Shown here: one piece after another, positions 13,380 to 26,100 of the stretch
How the letters are laid out: every line of letters begins with the position of its first letter
Numbering within the stretch: the stretch's first letter is position 1
DNA from: Rhodamnia argentea
Lineage: Eukaryota; Streptophyta; Magnoliopsida; Myrtales; Myrtaceae
Direction: 5' to 3'
DNA: 64,000 nt
Assembly: GCF_020921035.1 (NCBI RefSeq)
Contig: NC_063152.1
Location: forward strand, 32,091,494-32,155,493
Translations under genes and position numbers: made by a program
Notes under the pieces: generated by a model
Database searches by the model: none
Told to the model about the DNA's origin: nothing
What the model saw: the letters and a program-made list of their open reading frames with translations, nothing else

Positions 13380-15260
13380 AGCATGATTTGGATCTTTCGC
13401 AGTTAGTTTCGACATTATCTGCACTTTGGGGTGCGCATTTTTTGAAGTGGTTGGACCAGAACATGTCTGGAGCAGACATCCGTTACATAATTTTTTTTTT
13501 TTATAAATTTCACTTATGAAGTGATTTCTTTTTTTTTAATTTGAGAAGTTAAAAAAACAAATGCTACTCAACTCAAGAAATACTATGCTACGCTTGGTAA
13601 CACTTTTGGAAGTGAATTTCTGCTCTAGAAGCACCAACTTCTGAAGTAAAAATCAGTTTGGTAAAAAGTTTTACTTCTAAAAGAATTCTCTGCTTCTAAA
13701 GTAAATTTTCACTTTTGAAGTTATTGTCCCCCCAATTTGAGAAGTTAAAAAAAAAGCTACTTCTCAACTCAATAAGTACTTCTTGCCTCACCCTCATCCT
13801 CTTTTAACTACGCCTCTCTCGCTCAACCACACCTCCGACGTCTCTGCCCACGGCCTCCGACCGCCGACCTCCGCGGCCCGTCGCCCAGTGCCACCGACCC
13901 TCGCCCATCGCCGACCACCATCCACCGTCGCCCACAATTGTCTCCCGCTGGCGCCTACCGTCCCCAACCTTCGTCGACAGCAGCCGACCACCCCTCCTTG
14001 CGGACTACCGCCTCCCACTACCACCCCACCGACGACCTCTCACTACTACCACCAACCACCGCCTTTGATCTTCGCCAGCCGCCGCCGACTACCACTCGCC
14101 TTCAACCTCCGCTGATCGCCGCCAACCACCGTTTGCCAACCACAACCACCCATCGCCGTTGCCGAGTTGCCATCTCCGGCTACTAGAGTATAAAAAGAAA
14201 TTCAAAAGTAAATAATGTTTTTATAATAAAATTTATTTTTAAAGAAATTAAAAAAATTTGAAAATGGAGTAAAAAAATTTCTACTGCCAATAACAATTCG
14301 TCGTAGAAGATTTTGTGTTAATAATGTTCTAGAAGTAAAAATTTTCAGTCATTAACAAACGAGTTTCTCTAATCAGAAATCAACTTCTTGAGCAGAAATA
14401 GAAAAATCAACTTTTGCTTCACAGTGGAAGTAGAAAAATCAACTTCTGATCGTAAATTAATTTCTAAAGCAAAAATGTTGCCATGTGCGCCCTTATATGC
14501 CAAAAGAAAATCTCAAAAACTACTTCTTGGACAAAAAAAAAACCTCAAAAAGTATTGTCGCATCAATCTCTATTCATTAAACTCTCATCCTCTTTTCGAC
14601 CATGCTTGCCTTCACCAACCTCGCCCACCGACCACCGCCGACCACCGCCGCTCATGAAAACCGCCACCTATTGTCGGCCGTCGCTCATTGCCGCCCGCGA
14701 CCACCATCAACCGCTAATCATTGTTCACTATCGTCGACCGTGGACCTCCGCCGCCCAAGATCGCCACCACCCACCTCCCCGTGGTCTCATCGCTACCCAC
14801 GACCACCGCCAACCGTTGACCACCGTCGTTACCGACCACCGCACACCGCCGGCCGCCGCCAACCATCGAGCACTACTTCGCCCGCCACGACAGCCTATCG
14901 CCAACCTTCGCCGAGTCGCCGTCTCCAACACTGGAATAAAAAATAAATAATAATTTTTTATTCTTAAAAAGTAATTAATATTATTTTTAAAGAAATTTAA
15001 AAAGTTTAAAAATGAAATAGAAATTTTTCGATCACCAACAATAATTTTTCATAGAAGATTTTGTGTTAATAATGTTGCGGATGTAGAAATTTTTAACCGT
15101 TATCAAACGAATTTCTCTGATAAGAAATCAACTTCCGGAGAGTAAGTAGCAAAATCAATTTCTATTTCTGAGTAGAAGTAGAAGAATCAACCTTCGGTTA
15201 GAAGTTGATTTCTAAAGCAGTAGTGTGGTCATTCGCGCTCTTGTATAACAAATATTTATG
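13380..15260. mobile_element. Two adjacent AT-rich elements with GC-rich cores upstream of PIAL-A
   Basis: Two related modules lie side by side. AT-rich ends are rich in AGAAATCAACTTCT and CTTCTAAAG motifs, seen at about 13600-13780, 14330-14510 and 15050-15250. They enclose two GC-rich cores, about 13785-14180 and 14600-14935, made of degenerate CCACCGCCGACC-like triplet repeats. Each module ends in similar text (cgcccttatatg near 14490, cgcgctcttgtat near 15236). I read them as two non-autonomous inverted-repeat transposons inserted upstream of copy A. The open frames of up to 155 codons across the cores are low-complexity by-products. I could not fix target-site duplications. Confidence 0.6.
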
Positions 15261-15479
15261 GGGATGGAAACATGAAGCTTCATGTTTATATAAAGTCGGA
15301 TTTCGATAATTGGTGCTCCCTCATGTCTTAATTAGTGATTTATCTTCCTTCTATAGATAAAAACTAATGTTACATTTCGCTTGTCGAATCTGTGGTAGAA
15401 TTTTTCTTTCTTATTTCCATGAAAATTTAAAGAAACAAGCACTTAAGAACACTTTGTTTGTTTGAAAACCATCACTAAC

Positions 15480-16265
15480 AATAGCTTAAAAGTGGCCTGA
15501 TATCCTAAAAAAACTCTCCAAATTTAATTCTTGTCCTAATTTTACCTTTTGTCTGATAAAAAACTTCTCAGTCACAATTCTACCATAATTTTTTTTGTCT
15601 TATAAAAAACCCCAACTTTAGATACAATCCAAATTCTTCCCTAAAGTTCTTTTTGTCTCGTAAAAAAACCTTCAACTTTCGATCCAGTATCAATTTTACC
15701 TAAACTATTTTTACCTTATAAAAAGTTCTCAACTTTAGATTCAGTTTCAATTTTACTCTATTTTTTTCATAAAAGATCACAAACTTTTACTTGAGTCATA
15801 TATTTGCCTCTATTAACTCTCTGTCAAAATTGCCTTTAGTGATTTTGTGCTCGGTCTTTGACCTCTCGTGTTTGGGAATGTTCCACCTCCCGCAGTCAAA
15901 GAGCTCGCGCTCGTGATGCTTGAATACCTCGTGTTTGGGAGTTTTTGATTTCTAGTTGTAATGAGAAATTTTGGACGCATGGTTAACGAGGGCGGATATG
16001 TGACACAAATAAAAGTTTGTCATTTTTTATGAGACTATAAAAAATTTAGGGCAAAATTGTGACTGTACGGTAAAATTGGGACAAGATCTAAAGTTGAGAG
16101 TTTATGGTAGAACTATGACATAATCTAAAGTTGAGGGCTTTTTTTTTTAATGGACAAAAAAAAAATGTTTACGGTTAATTAGGATTGAAGCTAAAGTCTA
16201 AAGTTTTTTATGAAATAAAAGGTAGAATTGGATCGGGAGCTAAAGTTGGAGGTTTTACAGGACAT
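15480..16265. mobile_element. Fold-back element with ~60-bp subrepeats
   Basis: The left arm, about 15485-15790, holds several degenerate direct repeats of about 60 bp (TTATAAAAA...CAACTTTAGAT...AATTTTACC). The right arm, about 15990-16265, holds the same motif inverted (GATCTAAAGTTGAGAG...). A 150-bp core near 15840-15990 contains the text TCGTGTTTGGGA twice. No protein domain is seen. A 141-codon AT-rich open frame overlaps the right arm and continues beyond it. I judge it spurious. Confidence 0.6.
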
Positions 16266-16531
16266 TATGCTTATAATGAATTAAGTAAGGAAAGAGTTAC
16301 TCAATTCATTAGGTATTGTATGTTTCTAAACATACCAATAATTATCACAATTCTACGTGCGATAAATAAAATAGTAATCAGTCATCCATTTTCCGCGATT
16401 ATCAAACAACTTTATTTTTGTTTTCAATACTTAAATTCGATGTTTAAATTCTTTATTTTTGTTATCAATTCTATCAGAAGAGCTTTCTATCTCCTTCGCC
16501 ACAAACTCTTCATTTTTTTTTTATTCGTGTA

Positions 16532-16705
16532 TATTCTAAGCATTTATCTAATGTATTACCATTTTAAGTTTCATGGTAAAATCATTGAGGTAGATAGAAT
16601 GACGAGGTAACTTCTGTGGTAATTAAGTTCCGGACCCGAGCTAGGGATCCCAAAGATCTTGGGAGTAAGCCTTACACGCCTTTCACCACTAGATGAACTA
16701 TTGCA
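16532..16705. repeat. Segment shared with 31.16-31.33 kb
   Basis: About 170 bp here match 31162-31328 in the same orientation, including GATAGAATGACGAGGTA and AAAGATCTTGGGAGTAAGCC. Both copies lie upstream of a PIAL copy, so this probably marks the right edge of the segmental duplication. An independent dispersed repeat is the alternative. Confidence 0.65.
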
Positions 16706-16814
16706 CTGGTGTTTACCATTAAAATTTAGCCAAAAGGATAAGAGACCCGAATTATGATTAGGTCGAATTGTTGTCGGATAGACTTTGTCAATGAACGGGT
16801 TGACGTAGCGTGGT

Positions 16815-17045
16815 AATATTGGAGGAATTGTCCAAAAGTCCCTCAACATATTTTACAGTGGCCACTTTACTCATAAACATTTTGATTTGGCCAATTTAGT
16901 CTTAAACTCTTTGACGATTTTTCAATGTAGTCATCCCAATCAATTTTGGTCGGAAACCATTAATGTGGTTATTGATTGTCCTATGTGGCATGATATTGAT
17001 CAGTGCTAATTGGACAATTTTTGCAATTTTTAAACTTCTTTTGTG
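16815..17045. repeat. End of a 'CTAAACTTT..CCAATTTAGTC' type inverted-repeat element
   Basis: The phrases 'ccaatttagtcttaaac', 'caattttggtcggaaacc' and 'ctatgtggcatg' match one arm of the long-TIR element at 49.25-50.29 kb. They also resemble partial copies at 61.6-61.8 and 62.7-62.8 kb. Only one arm is recognisable here. No coding content. Confidence 0.55.
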
Positions 17046-17227
17046 ATTTTTTTTTCCACAATTCATATTCCCGGAAGGACGCAGAGATCGTAAGACACAT
17101 ATTGCCAGACTTATTATCAGTGAACCGCACATGTTCAGGAAAGATCGGACTTTATCGCTCACTTAGAGGGAGTGTATGTAATTAACATTCTGTTGTCTTG
17201 GACTCAAACTTAACATCTGCATACCCT

Positions 17228-18791
17228 TCACTTCCGCATAAGGAGAACCACAGTATGAGCTGCAATACTCCGGTTTTCTCCGAGGCTATCGGCCTACTCG
17301 TGAGTTTTCGGCTTTAAGGTTAACAGCGGTCGTATCTGCTCCGGGCAGCTCACCGAGGCTTTCCCCGATAGCTTCCTTGTGCGGGCTGACTTTTTGGTCT
17401 CTGGAGAACCAAGGTTTGCATCCAAGTTTCCATTCTCATAACTTGCTGCCTCGTGCATGAGCCGAACCTGAAGGTACCATCACACAAGCTAACATGGTTA
17501 AATTGCTAATCTTTACAAACCACAAGCAGGAGGTGGAATACAATGACTATACTACCAAAAGCTGCACAGACGAGTGTGGGAATGCACATGATAGCAGGAA
17601 CTCCCTACAACATTATAAAGCCCTCTGCGGGGGGCAAGACTACAAACTTTTAAGATCATCATCTAGCAAGTCGATTTGTTCTTAATTCTTACTATTCCTA
17701 GAGTAAAAATATTTTAAGTTCTGCTACACTTGATAAGGAGAAGACTTCAAAGGTCAGAAGTTACATGCTGGCACAGCAGGAAACAACACAGAGCCCCTTC
17801 ATGTCCTCATACAAGGATTCTGGGAAAGTATACCAACTAAGAAGAGCAAGATCATACAATGCCAACAGTAAGTTTGACCTTCTAAAACACTCGCACCTTG
17901 CAGTAAAGGAGAGAAATTTACTAGTGAAACTATCTTGATCATCTTGACCTCTGATTCATGCCTCTGAATGGGCCTAAGTACATAAGTATTCAGGTCGACC
18001 ACTACAATAGCCCAAAAAAGTATTCCACCTAAAGCTTCATTCCTTCATACACAGCACACGACACTCAAGCAGCAGATAACTACCCTCAAGCAAACAGCAG
18101 AATAAAATTAACCATGCCCAATCAAGATGGCCGGGGAAGGATCTTGTAAACAAGAAATCCCAGTGAAATGCTCAATTGATGAACTACGCAGTGCCAACTG
18201 CCATCATCTTATCAGATCACCTTCCAGGGAGAAAACAACCGTGAGAAGTCTGGAATTATTTTCAGAAAACGAAGCAGCCCCGTTACGTGGATGTTAAACA
18301 AAGAAGGGGCCGTCAGGTCAACTCACAGCTTCCTTGATGAAAACAGATGAAGGTGCACCCTTCCACTTGGGATCATTCTCAGCGAATATCTGCCCTATAT
18401 CTGGAAGCCCCAGAGCGGCCAAAATCGCATCCACCACACAATGAAACAACACATCCCCTGCAACCACAAAGAAAGCCCCAATTTGCGATCAGAAAAGAAA
18501 AGAAAAGAAAGCCCCAATGAAACAGTAATCACTCCCGAGTCGAACTTAACTCCAAACAACAACAACAACCACCACAAAGAACCCTTAATGGGAACCACCC
18601 AATGAAACAACAAGCCCGGTAATCAATCCAACACCCACTAACAGAAAAGTTTCATTCGAAACAAGCATATGACAAAAAGAAGAACGAAGAAACAAGCATA
18701 CAACAACAAGAACGAAATGATTACCATCAGAGTGAGCCTCGCAGCCTCTGTCGTGAGGTATATTGGTGCCACCAATGATCAGTGGGTACCC
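17228..18791 (-). pseudogene. ispF: ispF (MECDP synthase) pseudogene, 5'-truncated
   Basis: Three minus-strand exons keep IspF sequence and introns: about 18791-18725 (GYPLIIGG, IPHDRGCEAHSDG), 18457-18327 (DVLFHCVVDAILAALGLPDI, AENDPKWKGAPSSVFIKEA) and 17467-17228 (VRLMHEA... ending LGENRSIAAHTVVLLMRK). IspF makes 2-C-methyl-D-erythritol 2,4-cyclodiphosphate in the plastid MEP pathway. The transit peptide and the first catalytic stretch with the metal-binding DxH are missing: homology stops at 18791. The last exon needs at least two frame changes between NLDA and VSPHKEA, and has TAG in place of the lysine codon after AKTHE. Retained introns mean it arose from a genomic duplicate, not a reverse-transcribed copy. 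The function must come from another locus. Confidence 0.87.
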
Positions 18792-20161
18792 GTGTTACCC
18801 CTAAAACCATAAAATGTGGGGACATGACACGGCCGTCCTTCCACTCAAAGGACACAGTCTCAACCACAAACCCGATATCAAAGTATATATTTCCAACTAT
18901 CTCAAATGTACTCATCCAAACAGCAACTACAAAAATCGTTGATATCGCTCTCGTCCTATTAGACGAAGAACCGAAAAGGGCATTGAAAGGAATGAGGTAA
19001 GCAACCACAGCTATCAGTGAGTAGTATATCTTAGCAGATTTGATGAGCTTCCCATTTGATCAGTTGAAGATCCTCTAGTTGCATGAGAGATGAACCGAGA
19101 GGTAAGGAGACTCATGAGGGAGAAAGGAGTACACCCCCTCCAGAAGCACCCACTATGCATATTTACAAAACCATAACGAAATTCAATACTTCGATTCATA
19201 ATATACGTACTACTTCAAATATAAATCATTTACTTTCGGCGAACATTTGTACTCATACGGTCGAAATTATCAATGAATTACGCTGTCATGTGAATAGTAA
19301 AAGTACTACAATTCTCATTATTTTCAAATACGGCAGTTCATATGCATATAATTCCAAAAGCAGGTTATATATTTCCACAAAATTATATACATATTACAAA
19401 TTCTCAATATAGCATATATATGAGGTTAAAAACAAGTTTAATCTTTTCAACAACTTGTTTCCTCAATAATATCAAAATCAAAACATCAAAGGTCTATTCC
19501 ATTAGAAAATGAATGAACTAACAAATATTTCGCGAAAAATGATAATTTATGTAATTTACAACAATAATTAAATATTTATTGTCCACGAATATATTTAGAC
19601 AATGATCATTTTCGAAAAAATAATCCTTAAATTATTAATTTTTTGTGAAATAAGCAAAACAATCCAATGGAAAACTGAATTTTAGGATGCTTATCGTGAA
19701 CAATGCGATAGAATCTTATCATATCAAGGGTGTGATCCAGAGAGAATAATTTTTCTAGTTAAGGATTTTCTATTACCCACTACCTTGATTTCTTGTTAGA
19801 GTCGAAAAAAAGAGGCGAAAGCTTCTCGATTTCGATCTTTACATTGAGAAATAATTTTACAAATGGACCGTCCAACAAACATGAAATTGAAAAGGAAAAA
19901 AACCAAGAAATTGTCTGAAAAAGGATAGACCCTATCAATAGCCAGAAAGACGACGTTGACTATAGATATAACTGCGCACACATCTTACAGGGCTAAATTA
20001 TTACATCGATCATTACACCGGGTAAAGACCTGCGCATGCACCCGGATGACCTATGCCTATGGTTGCGAACACGCTGCAAAAAACTACCAGCCACCATTAA
20101 ATCCAAAATCGGTCCTTCATCTGCTAATGGGCAGTCGTCGTGGCATGATGATCGAGCTTGG
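18792..20161. other. Spacer between ispF pseudogene and PIAL-B
   Basis: 18792-19100 carries short open frames on both strands with no recognised family. 19100-19470 is AT-rich and could be old retroelement DNA, but I cannot assign it. From about 19590 to 20160 the sequence is similar to about 4320-4914 downstream of copy A. No gene is supported. Confidence 0.5.
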
Positions 20162-23100
20162 TCACTGAGTACCTGATGGGTAACCCAGATGACTTCTGCC
20201 ACCAGTCATAGGATTTGGACCCCGAGGGTGAGGCTGAACCGTAGGTGAGGCTGAACCCACAGCGGATGGGGCTGGAGTAGCTTGAGCCTGTTGGGTTGGC
20301 CGGATCACAGTGAGATTATTATCCAACTGCGACTGTCCAGAGATGCTTCCGCGCATTGGACGTGTAGGACGCCAGTGTTGCTCTGCCGACAACTCCCCAG
20401 TACCGCCGCCACTTGTGGGAGCATGTACCCCAGGGTTAGCTCCTTGGTCACCTGCTGATGCCAAGAAACTATCAAGTAGAGAGGTCCCCACTCTCGAGGG
20501 CTGATCCTGCAACGGCACCGGAGTTTGCGCAGGCATGGCTGGTTGTTGAGCAGAAGGCCAGAACCTCGATGAACCAGGAATTTGACCCACTGAAGCTGGA
20601 GTGCGAGGAGGAATTGGTCTATTCATGCTTAGAGAATGGGTAGTGGATCGTGGATTCACCTGGTTCAGAGCCTGCTGCCGGTGCGAGTTTTGGAATGGTC
20701 CAGAGGGCGTTCTAGGACGACCTTGGAGTTGACCAGGAGACGGGCGCACCATCACAGGCATTTGGACTGATTGCCCCGTGGAGAATCGATCCTGATAGTA
20801 ACGTTTTAGTAGAAAATGTATCAGACAAGAAAACATAACCTTTCCGTTCATGTCTTTATTACATATTAATGACAATAACTGGCTGGAGTCTTCCCAATCT
20901 AGGAACATGCAACAAGGGAAAAACAAACCTGCATTGATGAGCTCCGGACCAATGCTGATGGAGAGATGTTCGAGACTTGAAGGGGATTCACAGGATGTCT
21001 AGGAATATGCTGCTGCCTCTCCAAGTGCATTCCTCCACTTCCAAAACCTTCTAGAGGCTGAATTGTAGACATTGCATGCTGCGGAGACATGGAAGGACCA
21101 CCCGGCGACATCATACCCTGTAATCGCTGCAATGGGCTTGGCGTCTGAGCATGGGCTGGGGGGGCCTGCATTCCTAGAGTTGCATGTCTAAGTATGGAGG
21201 GCATACTCCTATATTCATTTCCAACAGCTGTATTTACAACTGGTGACTGTTGTATTTGTAGATTGTTGGGAGCAGACAAATGAGTTTGCATCATAGAGTC
21301 CATGAAATTAGCATTTCCAAGAAATTGAGCATCTTGAGCTGGTGTGGGAGAGACGGCACAAGCCAATGGCGAAGTGGCAATAGGAGAGATTGCCTGAGGT
21401 AGACCCCCATGTATTTGCATCTCCTGCCCAGCGTTTGATGTTGAATGAGCAAGTTGGGTTACAGTGCGACTGTTGTTTAATGTAGATGGCAAAGATGGAT
21501 TTGTTGGAAGGCTCTGAATCAAAAAATCAGATTGCAAAGGTTTCCTGTCTTCAGGTTCAGAAGTAAAGGCTCCATCCATTTCATCATCATCCCCTGTTAG
21601 ATCCAAAACATTGGGAATGGTATTTGGAGAAACAGTAGATTTTTGCTGCTCAGACCCTTGTTTAAGCCAGCTCAGGGTCTCATTGGGAGTCTCATACAGA
21701 TCATCATTGCACTCCATAACTGCCTTCCATGAACCATCAACAGTGATTATCACCTCAGAAATGTCATCACCCACTTCTTGCAGGACCTGTCAGACAGAAA
21801 ATACTGAAAATAAGAAATTCATGATTGAGAGCGCACAGAGATGCACCTTATTGCTTCAAAAATACTATATGGAAGATGACAACAAGTACCAAGTTACCTT
21901 CAGAATGTTTTGATCAACACGAATGTCGGTAAAGCAGACAGGTTGATTGCAATGGGGGCAGCGCCAAGATGGTTTCCTTGAATTTATGCTGAGGAAATTA
22001 CTATAATCGAAACACTACAAAAGCCACATCACATATTACTGAAGTAGCTGGGAAGGAGGCCAAAGTAATTCCAAAATCAACATGAACTTTTAGCCTTCAT
22101 CAACACTACCATATCAAGCAATTGTCATGACACTTTTAACAGTTTCGGGTAATGAGCAACAACAGAAAGATTTTTGTGTACAACCAGCAACTTGCAATCA
22201 AGCAAAGAGATGACGAAAAGCTTTATAGTTCTGCCATCAATGTACTAGGGCTATGGCAAGCCAAAATCGACAATTAAACCTTCAAAGAGCTCATGATGTT
22301 AAAAAACCACCAAAAATATGAGGCACATATGCACACCCAATCATTTTCCCTAATATTCTCCCGATGTTCCAGAAAAACTGAGAAAATTTCCAATAAACTA
22401 TGCTTTACATTACCATCATAGGACGGTGAAATGACCACTCACCTGATGGTGTTTGCAGGACTGTCCTTTAACAGGTAACTGGATACGGGTCCGGCTGTTT
22501 AATATGGGAAGGATACGGCATTATCAAATATAGAAATAGCTTCAAAAAAATCAACACAGGAATCTAAAGATGAACAATGTCGGCTATATAAATCAAACCA
22601 CATTTCCAAGGAGAAGGAAGAAAAAATCAGCATAGGCAGTAAAAACCTAAATTTCATAGAATCAAGCTTCCATGATGAACCATCATACAGTTTAGTAATT
22701 GTGGGACAGACAAGTACCTAACAATCTGTAAGTAATGTGCACAGTAGGTATTATAGAATCATTGTCCCATAAGCAGGAAGAATTTGACATCAACTCTCTA
22801 AAGGCAGTAATCAGTAGTCGTCAGAGGCACGTCTTTCACCTAAGTTTACTTTCCCACAAGCAGCCCAGATCATATCAATCAAATGAGTAATTGTTATCTA
22901 TTAAACATACTATAACTAAGGAAGCAACAACTATGACCTGTGGCACCGACATCTAACAAAGCATGTAAGAAAAGCATAATTCCCCTTCCAAATAAATTTG
23001 TCAAAGAATCGTGGTTCTACACCTTTTATTTTCATATCATCCGAAAGTCCAAGACTTACTTCAAATTAAACACACGGTGACTCATCCTTTCAGAATCCTA

Positions 23101-26100
23101 ATCTACTTCAAATTTAGTGCATGACTAGCCCAAGCATAGACCAAGCAAAGGCAACTAAAAAAGAACTAAAAATAACATAGTAACAATGTTGACAACATTG
23201 GATGAAAAAAGAAAAACAACGTTGACAATACATCAGGCATACCTTATGGGGCAATTGAGACATATACGAGATGCCACCTCTATTAAGTCGGAGTCTGAAA
23301 TATGGAGACAAAAGCAAGAAAAAACCATTCTATTAGGCAGTGGAACATCTTGTTCTCATCGAATGAGAAAATGCAGCAACTGCAAAGAAAATTTCATCAA
23401 CCAAACTTTTCTCTTGGACAACGCACCGGAATCTGCTGCAGCAATGGTTGGTGGAACATAATCTGATAGTGTTGATGAATCAGGTGGCGATGCCACACTC
23501 ATAAGGGCAATGATTATCACATAATGACCTTTTCACAAAATTAAAAATGTCACTTGGCGAGGCTTTCTTTAAGAAACCAAACAAAAAAGGTGGGAGGGGA
23601 AAAATATTTACTCAAGCATACCATTGAACTGGCCAACAGCTTGGAGAAGGTTTGTGCCGTACTTAAGCATTTGACTGACATCATTAGGCATCTGAGCTCC
23701 AGTATCCTAACAGCATCCAAGGGAATAAAATATAACATTTCCGATTAAAAGGAACAGAAAAACCAAATAATTCCTTATCTCAATTTTATTGCCTCAATAA
23801 TACATTGAGTTCCTCTAAAGCATTCAGAAAGACACGAACCACAGAGGCATTGGTCCTTCTCCCTACTCCGCTTCCATTCAGTAGAAAGCTACAAAACCGA
23901 ACCAAGAAGATAATGACATTAGAATAACTCAAACAAATCACATTTCGGAAGTTAACTGAATCAGGAAAAGGTCGCACCTTACTTGTGGAGGAGTTACGAT
24001 ACATGCAGATGTCTCTATGTTATCTGTCTGTGCTACAAGTAACCTCTGCAAGCAAGACAGTTTGGCAGCAAAAATTCTGTCATTCCTATCTCAAGATATC
24101 TGTTTGAAGGACTTGACGTCAAGTTCTAATTTTACAGAAGGATGAGAAAGCAGCCAATATCCATGCCAGGAAATTAAAAACATAAATTCAATAGCCCAAA
24201 CAGGATGTCCAAATAAGAACATCTATGCTTTCGCGACTGGTGCAACAGCCCCTGGAGCAACAGCAAGCACCAGTTTGACTTGGGAGGTGGTGATTTAGTG
24301 TCTTCAATCCATTAGGAGTACCCTCACGAATGAAAGTAGGACAGATATTTGAATGCTCGCTCAAGTTAGTGGGGGATCTACGAGATTATCTAATAGCACC
24401 ATTTGATGAGATATATGAACAAGAGGCTTCGAGAAAACTAGCGTTTTCTGAATTATATGAAGCCAGTTAGCAAACAGCGAATCTGTGGGTATTTGAACCC
24501 GAGTATCCAGGAAAAAGCAGAATATTTGATGTAAGAACAGGAGATCCTTTTGAACAACCTGTTATAATAGGAAAGCCTTATATCTTGAAATTAATTCATC
24601 AAGTTGATGATAAAATACACGGACGTACCCTGCAGCTCGTACTGTTTGTTGACCATAATTCATGAGCCCAGTTACCATAGGGAACATATCGTAAGGATCT
24701 ATCAATAGTTTTATGTTTGTTTCTTTCTCTTATTTGATATTTGAGAGAAATCGTAAATCTAGAATATCCTATTCCTTTTTCTTTCCTTTACAATGAAAGG
24801 AGTTGGAAAGAAGTTGTTAATAATAGATTACCGAGAGAAATGGGCAAAAGAAATTTCCATCCAAGATTTAATAATTCATCGACTCCCGGGAAAGGGTAGA
24901 AGAATGGGACCTATTCTGGGACATACAATGCATTACAAGCGTATGTTCCCTAAACCTTACGGAGTAAGACATGGATTTCTCAATAAGATAGATCCTTTTG
25001 ATTACATGATGTCCATTTCTATAGATAAGATAGATCAATCAGATCATATCTTCATGTACAAAATACAAATATTTGGTTATCGATACATACGATGTCTTTT
25101 TTCTGACAATGGGATGCACCCTAGTACATGTTCCTCGACGCCGAGGACATCCCCCAAGAGCGGGGGATTTCATGACATTTCTGATTGGTTGTATTGTGTT
25201 TCTAATCAGTTCTACCATGAATTAGTTAATGATCATCAATAAGCGAACTAGCATAAGAAGATGGATTCGAAATCCTTTATTTTTCATGTCAACCAAATCA
25301 CTCTTTTGATAGTGGAAAAATAAATTTCTTTATGACACAAATAATCCACTTGACTTAAAACACATATGTAGGCAATAATTTATGTATACATCAAAGCCAA
25401 ATGAGAAATTTAAATATCTCAATTACTTATACATGCAAAGGGAAGGAAGCAAATGAAAAGATCTCTTTTATTCTATCGAAATTGCAGTGACTCTGAACAA
25501 AGTGCAAATATCTCAATCATACAGAATTGCTATGTCAAGATAAGAAAAAGAAGTGAAAGATTCAGGACTACCTGTGGCTGAAGACTATAAATCTCATAAT
25601 TGCTAGCCAAAAGACGAGTGCATATCTCATTGGTTCAAATTATAGAAAAGGCGTCAACATCAAGAAGTCAGACAACAAAAAGAAAATTCCCATCAGGACA
25701 AAGGGAAAACTTGGATCCTAACCCCACCTCTACATTCTTTTCCTATTTTATTCTCTCGTTTCAGTCTTTCTGAACAGAAACATATAGGCTCTCTCTAATT
25801 TTCTAAGAAAAGATTCAAATAGAATCAGGAAAACATCTTTTCCCCCTTCGTGAAGAGTTAAGAGTCCTGCATGCGACAGATTATCATGATATTTTTTATA
25901 TGTAGAGACACTCCAGTGCAGCAATCAATGCGCAGTCATTCATCTCACTTTTAGCAAACACCTCATGCCAGCATGTTTAAGTTGCTCCTCAATGCATAGA
26001 AAGAATCATTGTTGAGTTGTCTGAATGGTGCTATGTTAAGTTTACATAACTATACTGGTAGATTCAGAGGTTGCTTACTATTTTATCTTCTGGAGAGTGC

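Noticed and set aside
14483-14950. 155-codon open frame in the GC-rich core
   Set aside because: Low-complexity triplet repeats; overlapping frames on both strands are equally long, so length is not evidence of coding.
16185-16610. 141-codon AT-rich open frame
   Set aside because: It overlaps the right arm of a fold-back element, is dominated by F/I/Y/K codons as expected from base composition, and has no motif.
24793-25242. 149-codon plus-strand open frame starting [12 protein letters not shown]
   Set aside because: It lies wholly in the insertion in PIAL-B intron 7 and its end is antisense to the rps12 piece, so it is a chance frame across joined organellar fragments.
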